Part shown: positions 33,140 through 45,374 of the stretch, in pieces
How positions within the stretch are numbered: position 1 is the first letter of the stretch
Layout: each line of letters starts with the position of its first letter
NCBI GenBank assembly: GCA_947652605.1
Contig: OX393579.1
Location: 18,683,674 to 18,747,673 of the forward strand
Reading direction: 5' to 3'
Length of the DNA: 64,000 nucleotides
DNA from: Elmis aenea
Taxonomy: Eukaryota > Arthropoda > Insecta > Coleoptera > Elmidae
Notes under the pieces: generated by a model
What the model was told of the DNA's origin: nothing
Database searches by the model: none
The model's input: only the letters and a program-made list of their open reading frames with translations
Program-made: the position numbers and the translations under genes

Positions 33140-33771
33140 TGTGACGTACCGTACTGTACATAGGCCGCACTGTTGTGGAAGAGTACTTATTACTCTTATA
33201 TTTATTGTTATTAATTATGGCTCGTGATCGTCTTTGTAACATGGTTGGACCCTCAAACGTTGTTTTACGTAGTACACAGGTCTAGAGTAATTAGTACACA
33301 GTAAGAAACAAATAAAACACAACAATTTTAACAACAAACTCCTTTATTTTTCGACCAGCTATACATTTCTCGGTGGTTGGTTCTTAACTACCCCAGCGCG
33401 ACTGTCCCAAGATTTTAGGTTCACTGTTGCTATCCCCTTTTTATTGTAGTAGCATCTTTGTCATTCTTTCCTATCTATAAACACATATTTGTGCGAGTAG
33501 TTTGTTCTACTTATGATGTACAACTTTATCAGCAAATCGTTTGTTGATTGACGAAATCCAAATGCTGGCGTTGTAGGACCCAAGTTATGACCGTAATATT
33601 TTAACGTTAATGTGTTTTACTAAAGTTGAAATCCTCATAACATGGCCCTTTTGAAGTGTCACATGTTTCAGTAACTGATGCATCAGCATTTGTTACAATG
33701 TTATTCATTTAAAAGTAAATGAAATGAAATTGAAGTAAAATAAAATAATTGATCTCAGGCGGGGTGTCACA
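33140..33771. repeat. Solo LTR of a retrotransposon (Gypsy-like duplication)
   Basis: A 632-base unit starting TGTGAC and ending GTCACA, flanked on both sides by GTAC (33136-33139 and 33772-33775). TG...CA termini with a short inverted repeat and a 4- to 5-bp duplication are typical of LTRs; no internal domain, primer-binding site or second LTR adjoins, so this is a recombination product (solo LTR). The 4-bp size suggests the Ty3/Gypsy group but does not prove it. Part of it (33186-33314) is shared in inverse with 6606-6730. Confidence 0.85.
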
Positions 33772-33912
33772 GTACCCTATATTTTCAAACATCCTTTGAG
33801 GCCTTTTTTCTTATTTTTTATGTCTTATCACATGATAAACAATTAAACCCTAAAATATTAATTACAAAGTCAGAGAGAATATAATATCTGCTACATATTT
33901 TCTTTCTTGCAG

Positions 33913-33958
33913 CAGGAGATACACAAGCGATAACAGCGCAACTATTCTGACAAGTCAG
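33913..33958 (+). CDS. Candidate 46-nt micro-exon
   Basis: A pyrimidine-rich TTTTCTTTCTTGCAG acceptor is followed by 46 bases and then a GTAAGG donor at 33959. One frame (first base completing a codon, then 15 codons) is open and reads RRYTSDNSATILTSQ. The stretch is richer in GC than the surrounding DNA. I do not recognise the protein and see no neighbouring exon, so this could belong to a gene whose other exons lie outside the window. Both splice sites are inferred from consensus only. Confidence 0.35.
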
Positions 33959-33959
33959 G

Positions 33960-34756
33960 TAAGGTACAGAGAGAGATTAGCTGGACGCTCAAATTTTGAA
34001 ACAAATATTATCATATTGAAATATGTCATTTAAAAGTTATTTAACTCTCTTTTTTCGTTGTATTATAATTTTTATTAGTTTTTTTAATTTCAAATGAATT
34101 AAATTTGTACTGGCCTTTATTATCTATACATTATTTTCATGACTTAAAGTTTCTCGAGGATTATTTGATTACTGTATGTCGTTTAATTTTTTTTACAGGC
34201 TTTTTAATTGATTTTATGTTAGGTATTGTAATAAAAAAAGTCAAATAGTGTTCATGGGATAATAAATTTGAAATATTTTATACTAACAATATGAAATTAT
34301 GGAGTGCCCTATGTGTTTTAAAAAAGTTGAAAATGAAATTAAAAAATTGAATATCTCAAAATCTTTCTGTATATTTAATTAATTGCTGCTTTTTTATTAT
34401 CTGTAGGTAAATTTTTGCTACAATAAAACGCCTATTAAATGCTTCTGTTTCTTTTACCACTTTCTGTCGTTTCATAATTACCTATTTCATAGAATTCTTT
34501 TAATTATCTGATGTTAGCTTATAAGAAGTATTTCGTAAAAGTTAATTTTTGTATTATAACAAATTTCAAGAGCTTTCAAATGTAACGTTTAAAAATATTA
34601 ACGGCAGTAATTGCCTATTTATTAATAATGCAAAATTATTACTTTACATCTATTACACAATTAAGCAACTTTCTGGCGTATTACCCGACCATAGATTTAT
34701 TAATGTTGTTGTTACAATTACTTTGAATGTCAGAAGTTTAAACTTTCTGTAAATTG
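33960..34756. other. No feature recognised
   Basis: AT-rich DNA. A 67-codon open frame at 34549-34752 has no recognisable content. Confidence 0.45.
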
Positions 34757-34758
34757 TA

Positions 34759-35310
34759 CAGGGGGGCCAAAAAGCGAAAACCTAATGAGTCTCTTGAGCT
34801 ACTTTTTTTTGAAAAAAGAACGCCTGTGTAATCAAACATTTTTATATTGCTTTTTATTTTGGCACTATAGACAAAAAATTAAATATCATAATTTTTGAAA
34901 ATTTGGTATAACTTCTTTTTTATTAAAATATAACTAAACGTTATAAAGGTTTTTTATACAGATTTTTATGCTTAATTTAAAACCAAAATTAAATTTTTTT
35001 GGCGACCTTTACTTTCAAGATATGAAGGAAACTTTTTTTTAATGGAACCTTTAGTTGGTCGACCTTACATGAAAGAGCGTTTTTTAAGCTTTTTAAAAAT
35101 ATATAGTTTTATACATGTGTTGCAAAAAATAGCCGAGATATGGTTAATTTTCTGAAAATTGTACTATCAAAGTTTGTTATGATTTCGTAAACAAGTGATG
35201 TTTGCAATTGAAAAAATTTGAAAAGCTGTCAAAATGGACAGCGATATAAAAAATCTCATTACATGGGCGTTCTTAAATCAAACCTGTAGATAAAGGAACC
35301 CTAATGTTAG
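34759..35310. repeat. Truncated mariner-type MITE (family D)
   Basis: Begins CAGGGGGGCCAAAAAGCG after TA (34757-34758) and contains words of 10293-11159 in order, such as TTTTATACAGATTTTTATGC, AAATATATAGTTTTATA and AACAAGTGATGTTTGCAATT. The matching right terminus is missing. Confidence 0.7.
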
Positions 35311-35359
35311 CAACATAAAAGAAGCAATTTTAATGTTCAGTGCTGCGCAAAAGTATGGA

Positions 35360-37005
35360 AACATACAAATATATAGAACACTAATGAAGATATTACAATT
35401 ATTGGCATCTTCTTTAAATTTATTTTAAAAGATGTATGAGGTTATGTGTCTAGTCTAAAGTTCAACCGTTTTCGTGAAATTTACATGTTAGTGAAAATTT
35501 TGAGCGCAACCCGGAAACAAAGATTGTAACGATAAAGCAATTTAATTAAAAAATTACATTACATTTTTCATTTAAAAAAACCTTTAGCAATATAAATAAA
35601 CTTAACAGAAACCAAAAAACAATTATTTTATGATTGCGTCAATTTTTTTGCAAATATAAATATAATTTATACATAATAATATTAATTAATCCAATTACTG
35701 CAGGAAGAAGAAACAAATCATAGCGATAAGATTTTATACTACCTAATTTATTTGTCCTTTCTAAAATTTTAAATTACTTTGCCCTACTTTAGCTAATAAA
35801 GGAACGAAGATAAAGCATTAAACTGTTGTAAAAATCGTAAGGTTACTTACGTTTCGTTAATATTTAATTGTTCCAAGAAGTTTCTGTAAAAAAAGCGTTA
35901 CAAAGGGCTTTCCTTTAATAAATCCCCGTTCAGACAACGGTTTTTTACCTCGACTAAAAATTACACTTTGTAAAAACAATGTTTGTCACGTGTTACAAAT
36001 TACGAAGCTCTGACTAAGCTAAGTGTTTAATAAAAACAAAATTTAAAAATGGCAAAGCAGGAAACCTGTGGGTTATATATACAGTATAAACACTTTTAAT
36101 GTTTCACTTGACAGCATGTAATTTACTTTGTCCACAAAAACGCCTTTGTAGCATCAACCACGACAAAAATACAGCAATTTTTCAAGTTAAGCTAGATGAC
36201 TTAACTAAATATTTATAAGCTTTGGTGTAAACGTTCGTTGCTAATGCTACATTCAATTATAAAGCACAGTTTATTATAAAGATTTGTAAATAAAATGTAT
36301 AGGTACACAAAAAGCTACAAGCAAAACTTGTTGCCATTAAATCTGTTAATTATATTAAAACGTATGGAGTTAACGGTGGTTTAATAACGCGATGTAATAA
36401 TTAAGTGGTTGTTTAATATGCAGGATGTACTAAATTGAATCAACAAACATTAAAGGTTTATTTTTAAACCGTTGAAAGGGGAAAGAGTAAGCAATATCCT
36501 GAAAATAACAACAGTAAAGTTAACTTATACGAAATGTATGTATCGTAGCGTCGTTTTGATTTATTTTAAATTATTTTGTTTAAAATTAAAACTTAGATTT
36601 GCCAATATCAATACAAATTATTGTGTAATGATTTACCAGAAAGTTAATGAAACCCTGTGAATTAAATATATCCTACGGATTAAGTTTCAAGTTTTATTCA
36701 AAACACATCCTCACAGTTAAAAAGTACCTAATCTCTTAAACTTAGTATTTAATGCGCTAAATCATTATAATAAAAAATTAAAAGTCTGTAATTTTGAAAC
36801 TTTTAACACCCAATATTAAACTATGAAATAACGTAAATTAAATGTGTAATTTTATTACCCGAATATCACATAATTGATGCTAACCCCATTGTATATTAAT
36901 TGACATGTCGTTATTAATTGATAAATGTTTCAATTATTTAAATGTTCCATTTTGTATGAACGAGGGGCTTCTAAATGTAATCCGGAACATATAAAACACT
37001 GATGA
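35360..37005. other. Interior of the TIR pair, no gene
   Basis: AT-rich sequence with no assignable open frame; the 62-codon frame at 36472-36660 shows no known motif. Confidence 0.4.
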
Positions 37006-37011
37006 ACGCTA

Positions 37012-37330
37012 TTATTTTTCAATATAGCATTTAAACGCACTTGCGCCTTCGATCAGGAAGTTTCCTCTTTCCTTGATGGAAGAAGCTTTTAGCTGCATGT
37101 TTTCCCAGTCCAAAACAGCTTCGACAACTTCATTTGACTGAGACTTTTTACCTCCTAAAATCCTTTCAGGGGTCCAAACAAATGAAAATCGTAGGAAGCA
37201 AGACCTGGAATGTATATTGGGTGGGGTAGATGATCCCACTGTAATTATTTCCTCAATGGTTTTTGCAGTATGAGGCCGAGCATTATCTTGGAGATAACAC
37301 ACAGAACTTTGACTTTCTTTTCTTCTGGTT
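37012..37330 (-). pseudogene. Mariner transposase C-terminal fragment
   Basis: Reverse-strand translation shows QDNARPHTAKTIEEI (second catalytic Asp of mariner transposases), then after a frame change WDHLPHPIYIPGLASYDFHLF (third Asp region, usual SPDLAPSDYHLF) and after another GGKKSQSNEVVEAVLDW, ending with a FLIEGASAFKCYIEK-like tail. The N-terminal DNA-binding half and first catalytic Asp are missing. At least two frameshifts. Dead fragment. Confidence 0.8.
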
Positions 37331-37504
37331 CTTAACGCATTATTTACTCTAACCCTTAAGAGGATTGAAGAATAGTTCTTCAGTTACTTGATAGAAGTGA
37401 ATGAAAATTATTAACAATATGTTCTAACATGTTCAAATATTTGTTTTGTATGTGCACCAAAAATTAGCCCAGTACAGGTAAAGAAAACATCGGTACGTTA
37501 TATA

Positions 37505-37700
37505 CAGGGTGTGCCATAGGTACTTTTTATTGTAATTTTATGAAATCGTAGCATATTTCCATACAAAAAACGAAATAATGCAAAACTTTTGGTTTCTTTT
37601 TCTAATCGTAATTATTTTCGTCTTAGACCAATATTAGTTCATTAAATTCCATTCTTTAATGTAACATGTTAGCACAAAATTACGTTTTTGTTCGTATATT
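37505..37700. repeat. Lone mariner-type left end
   Basis: TA then CAGGGTGTGCCATAGGTAC at 37505; no inverted partner was found. Confidence 0.4.
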
Positions 37701-38755
37701 GTAAAGTAAGATGACCGTTATGGTAAAAAGTATTTAAAAAATGTTATTTTGCCATTCTTACGTTTAAATCGAGGTTTCTTAGAATTTTGTATGCATTTAT
37801 TCATTGGACCAGTGTGATAAGACAATAAGGTACTTAATCCTGAGATACCCTACTTAATCCTAAAAACTGTTTTTTGTGCGTTTACAAGACTTTAGTTTCA
37901 ACCGGAATCGAAGTCAACCCCAGCCTTTTTTTTAACTTAACGACAAGACAGGTCAATATTTTTTTTTTAATCAGTCTCCTTTTCGGATACCTAATACATT
38001 ATCAATCGGTTTTTAAAACTTTGCAAACGACCAAACTTAATTGTATGAAAAATATCGTAGTCCTAATATGAGAGCTCGATTTAAACGTTAGAATGGTAAA
38101 ATTACATGTTCACATTTAAAAAATTTCAAAAATTTGTAGGGACAAGATAAAATTATAACATTCTTGTTTTTTTTTTCAATTGTTCTAAAATTACCGCTGA
38201 CTACTACCTTCATAGCCTACTTGAAAATATTAGGTTGCCCTAATAATTAACAATAAAATAGATCGGAAAACATTAATTTTAGGTATAAAACCCGTGTAAT
38301 GTTTTTAAGAGACAATTAAATTTTCCAAACAAAAAAATAAAGTGTTATATTTTTAAAAAAAAATATATCGATGTTTAAAAAAAATATGGCGAATGCAAAG
38401 TGTTAATTACTTTATTTTATCCAAATTTTAAACAAATATTTACTGCCTTTTCAAAGTTTTAAATATCGAAATTAATTAAAGGTTTGTATCGCTCAAAATT
38501 TTCCTAAAAATGTAAATTTTACGAAGACAGTTACTTTAAACCCATGTAACCTTTTACATTTTTGAAGTAAATTTAGAGTTGAAACCAAAAATATAAAAAT
38601 TTACATTCCATTTAAGTTTCAAAGTTTGAGCTCGTTTCCGGTTAAACCGGAAGTTGCGTTACAAACTTAATATTTTTATTGAATCCGGAGCATACGATAA
38701 TGGTCAGATACCAAACTTCATTGTAATATTTTCAAGTTTTCTAGAGACTTATCTG
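37700..38755. other. No gene recognised
   Basis: AT-rich. Carries the inner part of the right arm of the long TIR pair near 38600-38779, including the palindrome TTCCGGTTAAACCGGAA. Confidence 0.4.
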
Positions 38756-38918
38756 TTTCCATACTTTTGCGCAGCACTGTATATATTTTTATTTTTGGTT
38801 TTAACAATGATTGATCCAGCCCGCATTGGTTTTCCAATTTACATTATTTTTTAAAATTGAAAACCGCGAAACAAGCAGGAACATTTGGGACAACCTGTGG
38901 CAGTTACTTAGTGTAGAC

Positions 38919-39122
38919 CAGTGTTTCTCAAAGTGTGGTTCGCGGACTCCTGGGGGTCCCTGAATCCTTCTGAAGGGGTCCCCGAGCATTTTTAAAATGT
39001 TCTGAAATCCTCTAAATATAACATTACAACAAAACTATTGTCTACAAAACAATTCATTGGGGTCCTCTGTAAGCTTTTAATTTTGAAAGAGGTCCTCAGA
39101 GTAAAAAGTTTGAGAAACACTG
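38919..39122. mobile_element. Short hAT-type MITE (CAGTGTTTCTCAAAG), copy 2
   Basis: Ends CAGTGTTTCTCAAAGTGTGG and GTTTGAGAAACACTG; flanks GTGTAGAC (38911-38918) and GTAAAGAC (39123-39130) match at 6 of 8. Closely similar to 25686-25890 throughout, in the same orientation. Confidence 0.9.
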
Positions 39123-39130
39123 GTAAAGAC

Positions 39131-40945
39131 AGAAATTCTACAATATATAAATTAAATTTCACCTGATACAAATATTTTTTAAATCATGCGAGCACCTACA
39201 GCATTTTATTGTATGAATCAAAAGTATGCCAGGGACACCCCCTTTATAACAACGGATATTAAATAAAATTGCTAGCAGTAGGAGCAATTCATAGGTTATA
39301 AATTTTATTTTTTATAAATATTCATAAGCTATTTATACTTGTAAATATACTGCGAAAAATAAACTCGTTAAACTTTTTTTGTATGTCACAACGCGATAAA
39401 ATCATTCGAAGTACAACCAACGTTTTAAAGCTAAACAACTTATAGTGATTTACAAATACAGTCACACTTGGTACGCGAAAATTTGCATAACGAGCTTTAT
39501 TTTTATGACTTTTTGCGCCACACTTTTAATATCTAATAAATATAAAAATGAAACTGTAAAAAAGTCAAATTTTCAGAAAACAAATGATTATGTTAACACA
39601 TGCGGCTTTTTAAAAAATCAAATCGATACGTTTTGTGTTCGCCAAGTTTTCTACGTATTTTCTATACTTTCATTCTTTCGAATTTAAATCTGCAAGAACA
39701 ACACAAACCTTTTACTAGTACTCCGTTCCGCAGTATCTTGTTTTCCGCGGTTTATAATTTTAAATAGTTTAGTTTATCTTTCGCCTTAAGTTCAACTGCA
39801 AACCATATACGTTATTTTGGTGGGACTCGTACTCTCTGCTTGTATCAGCAAACGTGGAATTGTTTTCCTATCATCCATTGTCTTCGACAATTATTTTTTC
39901 GTTAATGGAACTTCTGATGCCCGGCCCGTTTTTTTGAGGTTTTTGTAAAAGTAGTAATCACCTTAATTGAATTAGAGCAGTGACTACAAAACTAAACTAC
40001 TCGTACGTAAAACTAAAATAAGGTTTACATTACCTTTACATATTATAAGTAACCCCAGAGTATACAATTTAGATCCAATTTAGATTTTAAACACTTTCCC
40101 AATGTTTTTGTATAATATTTCAAAGTTTCTAAATACGAAATAGTAAGAGGCAGGTATCGAAAAGAATGATTTATAAAAGTGTTGTTAAAACTTAAAACCA
40201 CATAAAAAATGAATTCTACAGCAGTTTATAATTTAAAAAATTATTCTATAACAATGTTTACCAAAGATTTCTATTCAAATCTCTTTTGATGGTCATGACC
40301 CACTAGATTCATTTCACGAACCACCCATGGTTACTATATGCAGTTTAAAAAACACTGATTTGATTTAAGCGGTTACCAGAGCAGTCTTTGCAAATACATT
40401 CTAAAATTACCCAAATCATGTATGATACAAGTTAAAAGCTTAATAAGAATAAAATTTCTAAAATTTTCTGAAAAAACTGAAAAACTTCAGTTTTAAATTT
40501 GAAGTATGACATTCTTATCATCAATATTAGTAATTGAAAATTTGGCATTATAAGGCAAATGTTCTGGTACACCTCTCTTTTTTTCTTTAGTTTTGAATGT
40601 AGATAAATGAAATATTAATCATAGGAAATGCGTTAAAAACCGGATTATTTGAGCATATGTACACTATTGTTTCACTTCCGGTTTCGCCGGAAACGACCCT
40701 AAGTTTGTTATTTCAAATGGAACACACTATATATTTTTACACTTTTGGAAAGGGGAAGCAATTTTGAATACAACTGGACCATAATTAATTTTTATAATCT
40801 CAAATAATTTTGGGACAAAAATGTATTCCTTTATTTTTTTTGTCATTATGAATTAAAACGACAGGGGCATGCAATTTATTAGTTCTGCAACACTTCGATC
40901 AACGAATAGCTAAACCGCGCTCACATACGCAAAACTGAATCAGAA
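39131..40945. other. No gene recognised
   Basis: AT-rich. CCGGTTTCGCCGG at about 40678 and ATGGAACACACTATAT words recur near 61930-61985 and suggest old MITE ends, but borders are not visible. The 39445-39687 open frame has hydrophobic stretches but no known motif. Confidence 0.4.
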
Positions 40946-40955
40946 GTCACATTTG

Positions 40956-41894
40956 CATTACAAAGGCCCTTGAATATAGCCTAAAAGTAAATGATCCCAG
41001 GATTCTCATAGTATCTGACTCGTTATCAGTCCTCAAAACACTTCAAAATCACAAAAAATGGGAATCAGAAAACTCATTAATGATGCTGATACAACTGATC
41101 GACGAACACCAAAAAACTAACAAATCGGTAGAATTTCTGTGGGCTCCAGGTCACGCTGGGATTCCAGGCAATGAAAAAGCTGTTAATCTTGCCAAAGAAA
41201 CCGTCACTCACGGCGAACTGCTATCAAAAATCGGGAAAGACGATTTGTGTGCCCACAATAAAAAAAGAGCCTTTAACCTATGGGATCAGGAATATCAATC
41301 AACCAATAAAAACGCGAAATACCAGAAACATGTTGCGCGAACCCCCTGGTTCAGAGATATAACCGTTAAAAGAAAATACCTAGTTCAAATTTGCCGAATC
41401 CGATTCAACCATGGAAAGTTTCCAGCTCACTTACATAAAATACATTTGCAGAACCAATCGCTCTGCGAATGCGATAATATATCGATTGCGGATATACTCC
41501 ATATTTTTGAAGTCTGCAAAAAATACGAAAACTAAAGAAAAACGCTTACACTTTTTAACAATCAGAGGAACTTCATTGGAAAACATTTTAGCGGCACCAT
41601 GTAAGGAAGCCATCATAAAGATAGATAATTTCTTGGAATACTCCAATATCGATCTTTATCTCCGAATCATACGCTATCATTCTCCTATGTTCTCTCTCCC
41701 TTGTATGTCAACCCATGTTTTCCGATTGGTCCAGTTTTGTGTGTTTAAAAAAAAAGCCATGACGGACCCCATGGCGACAAGTGTGTTACCCTGTCTTTTC
41801 CCTTTCATTTCATTTTAACCGGAAATCAACACTGATATGGCCAAAATGGTTTATTTCCAAGGCCACTCAATCATCATTTAAAAAAAAAAAAAAA
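40956..41894 (+). pseudogene. LINE 3' fragment with RNase H domain and poly(A)
   Basis: The insertion is bounded by the 9-bp repeat TCACATTTG (40947-40955, 41895-41903) and ends in a run of A (41878-41894), so borders are clear. The reading frame from 40956 gives RILIVSDSLSVLKTL (RNase H beta-strand with catalytic Asp), VEFLWAPGHAGIPGNEKA and a following Zn-knuckle-like LCECDN region. The usual ADxLAK Asp is replaced by Val (EKAVNLAK), removing a catalytic residue. A frameshift near 41440-41540 moves the C-terminus into the next frame. RT and endonuclease are missing by 5' truncation. RNase H plus poly(A) fits jockey or I-type LINEs. Confidence 0.85.
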
Positions 41895-41938
41895 TCACAT
41901 TTGTAGATGCAAGCACACAAGTAATTGAATTTCTAAAG

Positions 41939-42119
41939 CGGGGTACACACGTACAAGTATATTGTGCAATATGTATTGTACAATATAATGGCGCAATACC
42001 ATATCTGTATTATTATATCAGTATTATTGCGCAATATTTTTGAAAATAGCACAATTTATTGCACAATATTGACGTTACACAAGTATTTTGTGCAATATAC
42101 TTGTACGTGTGTTTGGTCC
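41939..42119. mobile_element. Small palindromic MITE of unknown class
   Basis: Left GGGTACACACGTACAAGTAT and right ATACTTGTACGTGTGTTTGG are inverted; the centre is full of TTGTGCAATA/TATTGCACAA words. No target duplication could be fixed. Confidence 0.65.
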
Positions 42120-42282
42120 TTTTGACTTAGCTACGGTTCTCTTTATATGATAAGGGAGGATGAAATTTAAACCTGTACAACAAAAAACAATTGTACGAAA
42201 TTGCGCAATAAACTGTTTAGGTGCCCAAATTTTTTAGAGTTGTTCATCAGTCAGTTGCATGTGAGTGTGTTGTTATACAGGA

Positions 42283-42798
42283 CTAGCACGTAGCCCGTCC
42301 TAGGACGGGTATATTGTATATCTTAAATTTAAACTATTACTTTTTATTAATAACATAACCTCAAATCCTGATAGACGTCAAAACTGACAAATTTATTTTG
42401 TAGCTATTTTAATGCGTTATTTTGTAGCTATTTTCATGCGTTACAGAGTCACAGAGTCAGCCTGGACTTTTATATATATTTATTAGTCAACTAGCACTTA
42501 GCCCGTCCTAGGACAGATATATTGTATATCTTAAATTTAAACTACTCCTATTACTTTTTATAATACCGTGAGCTGCAAGTTCGACACTGTTATGTTACCG
42601 GTGAGTAAAAATTTACGGTTCATTAGACACAACTCAGTCGGTCAAATGAACCCGTAGTAGTTTACTGCGTTACAGATATTTTGTAGCTATTTTCATGCGT
42701 TACAGATATTTTGTAGCTATATTCATGCGTTACAGATATTTTGTAGCTATATTCATGCGTTACAGAGTCACAGAGTCAGCCTGGACTTTTATATTAGT
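42283..42798. repeat. Two head-to-tail Helitron-like units
   Basis: CTAGCACGTAGCCCGTCCTA at 42283 and CTAGCACTTAGCCCGTCCTA at 42491 each begin a unit that ends CAGCCTGGACTTTTATAT...AGTCAA. The first is 208 bases, the second about 310 with an extra middle. Both carry tandem 28-base words TTTTGTAGCTATxTTCATGCGTTACAGA (two and four copies). A CTAG-type start with GCCCG and head-to-tail arrangement recall insect Helitron-like non-autonomous elements, but the class is inferred. Confidence 0.5.
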
Positions 42799-44090
42799 CA
42801 ATAGTTATGACGGGATTTAAGTAGGCCATAGAAAAAACATAGGCAACACTGAAACTTCATGAACGTCAAAAGATCTTTGAGAGTCTTTGCAATTTATTAA
42901 GCTATGGCGCATTTTCCTTTAAACCAACGAATTTTCGCAGTACAGAAGTTTTCGAAACTCGTAGCATTGTGGAAACGCAAAGAATGTTTCGGAGTGAATT
43001 CCAAGTTCCATGACAACGAAGAATACCCACAGACAAAATTCTTTCAAGATGGATACGTGACTTTCGTGCTCGTGGAAGTGTTGTTTCAAAATTTTCGGGT
43101 ACTGCTCGTTCAGTTCGTTCTCCTAAAAACATTGAACGTGCAAGAATTGCTGTCGAACAGAGTCCGACCCGTTAAAAGCTAAAAGACATTCTCAAGCTTT
43201 GAACACCTCGAATACATCGTTCCGGCGAATCTTGAAACAAGATCTTCACTTTCACCTTTATAAGATTCAAATTATTCAAAAACTAAAAGCCCAGGATAAC
43301 AGAGCACGTGTACAATTTTGTGAACATTTTCTAGAAATTTTCAGTGCCAATGAAAATCTACTGAATGAACTTATGACGACCGATGAGGCCCATTTTCATT
43401 TAGATGGATACGTAAGCAAAACTTCAGATACTGGGCTCCGCAAAGTTCTTAGAGTTTGCATGAAAAACCTCTACATAGTCCCAAAGTTACCGTTTGGTGT
43501 GGAGTCACCACATCAGGAATTATTGATCCTTATTTTTTTGAACTGGATATTCAGACTGTAACGGTTACCTCTGATCGGTACGTGGATATGCTGCAAAACT
43601 TCCTCATGCCTGAAGTAAGAAGACTCGGTTTAAACAATGTAATGTTCCAACAGGACGGTGCTACGGCCCATACAGCTCTTCAGTCGATGAACACTGTACG
43701 AGAGTTATCTCACAATTCGGTGACATTCAATGGCCTGCAAGATCACCCGACCTAAGCGCCCCTGATTTTTATTTATGGGGCTATCTCAAGTCTAGAGTGT
43801 ACAGGGATAAACCACGCACACTTCAAGAACTGAAACTTGCAATTGAACGTGAAGTAAGGGACATCAATCGCGATGTATTGCAGCGTGTGAAGTTGAATTT
43901 TGTTAGGAGATTAAGTGTATGTATTAATTCTCATGGGAATCATTTGAGCGTAGTTATTTTTAAACACTAGGTGTATGAAGTAAAATTGCATAATTTAAGC
44001 TATTAAATTTAGTTTTTGAACATGTGATTGGTTTTTGTTTTATCGTTTAATCGCCTACTAAAACCCCGTCATACCTATTGGCTAACCCTG
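42799..44090 (+). pseudogene. Mariner/IS630-type element with broken transposase
   Basis: The right end reads ATGACGGGGTTTTAGTAGGCG when inverted, extending to CAGGGTTAGCC with TA at 44091-44092. The left end ATGACGGGATTTAAGTAGGCC matches, but its outer dozen bases are lost where it meets the tandem units. Coding begins at ATG 42904 (MAHFPLNQRIFAVQKF) and shows, across several frames, a HTH region, TTDEAHFHLDGYV (first Asp), HEKPLHSPKVTVWCGV, FQQDGATAHTA (second Asp) and SPDLSAPDFYLWGYLKSRVY (third Asp). Frameshifts near 42960, 43390-43460 and 43720, plus stops, make it inactive. All three catalytic Asp regions are still recognisable. Confidence 0.85.
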
Positions 44091-44092
44091 TA

Positions 44093-45372
44093 TAAACCAA
44101 TGGTGACTCTTGCAACCAAATTGTTTGCACAACTGAAATTGCATGTCAGCGCCTAACCTTAGGGAACTGGATAACTGGAACTAAACGAGTACGCGAACAG
44201 AAAACGATAATCTTTGCCCTAAAGTCTAGCTATTTTATAGTACACATAATACAAAATTGTATTATTTAAAAGTGTAATAGCAAAATACTAACAAATCTTT
44301 AAAAAAATATTTGTTTTCAACAGTTTCATTTAATTATTTGAAATGGTCAACTAAACAATTCTCCGCGTCCAGTTATCTGCATTTGGCGTAGGCGATGCAC
44401 CTGAAGTAATAATGTCAAACCAGTACAAAATATCGATTATTCATCCGTCAAAAAAGGATTTAATAGCCAATCGAAGCCTCCCACACAGTTGCAATTATCT
44501 TGTTACCGGTTTCACCAAACGTTGTCTGTCTGTATTTATTCAGAATACTCCCGTGCTTTGCAAGATCGCCGCCCTTGACCTCGTTTTTATATATACTACT
44601 CCCCTAAGACTTTACAAATAAATGCGTACACAATAAAACAACTCGAAAAATTCGAGCAGTTTCTTTTGTTATTTAGTCTACACGCAAAATTGCGATAAAA
44701 AGTTGGATACAAATAAAAAACTACCGATACATGTGATCGATTTTTAAATTTCCTTTTACAACACAGGTACTTACCCCGTTCCAAGTAAATATTGATTTTG
44801 AAAAGGTGAAAAATACCTTAGATCAAAAGTATCCGTTTATTTAAACATGTAAGGTTTTTTAAATAATACATTTGCCAGGTGTCCTGCTTAAAACAAAAGT
44901 TTATAGCGTACGAGTGGGCTATGGAGGTAACATGATTGTAATGCAGACAGTTTCGCCATTGAAAGCTTTATTAAACGGTGCCTTTTTTGGTAAACCGCAT
45001 CGTCTGCATATTGCAACGTTATTTTACGACTGTCTCTTTCATGGAATTGAAAAAATAATTACTAATTTAATAAAAATACTTATTTGGTGTTGAAAAAAAG
45101 TTGAAAACTTGAGTCGGTAACAAACAGATTACAAAATGAATAAAAATGTCGGTATTCGGATGTCCCGGAAATCGTTGGCAATTCATTTGTTTTTAGAAAT
45201 AATCACAACAAATTATATATTATTAAATGTACAAGAAGCTGCATACACTAGTTTAAAAGTATATTTGTAACATTGGTGTATATTAATAAGACGTCGTTGG
45301 TCAACTCGCATTAATTGAACTAGTATAATTTAACTAGACTATTAAATTATCTACAAGAAAATTTTAAGAAAA
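44093..45372. other. No gene recognised
   Basis: Parts near 44360-44600 are less AT-rich. Open frames at 44412-44621 and 44872-45093 (about 70 codons each) have no known motif or splice context. Confidence 0.4.
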
Positions 45373-45374
45373 TA

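Larger units (their letters stand above)
35338..38779. mobile_element. Long Tc1-like TIR pair, possibly one 3.4-kb element
   Basis: CAGTGCTGCGCAAAAGTATG (35338-35357) and its complement at the far end (to 38779, followed by TA) match over 26 bases without error, with weaker pairing beyond (AATATTACAAT words; GAGCGCAACCCGGAAAC against a mirrored CGCAACTTCCGG). The left flank is TT rather than TA. The interior holds a mariner pseudogene fragment and a lone mariner end but no transposase clearly belonging to these termini. It may be one element with later insertions or two half-copies. Confidence 0.5.

Noticed and set aside
38919..39122. Short exon between GT/AG-like sites in GGGGTCC-rich sequence
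   Set aside because: It is fully explained by the hAT-type MITE shared with 25686-25890.
44872..45093. 73-codon plus-strand frame as a possible small gene
   Set aside because: No family resemblance, signal peptide, splice context or polyadenylation signal; length is within chance.
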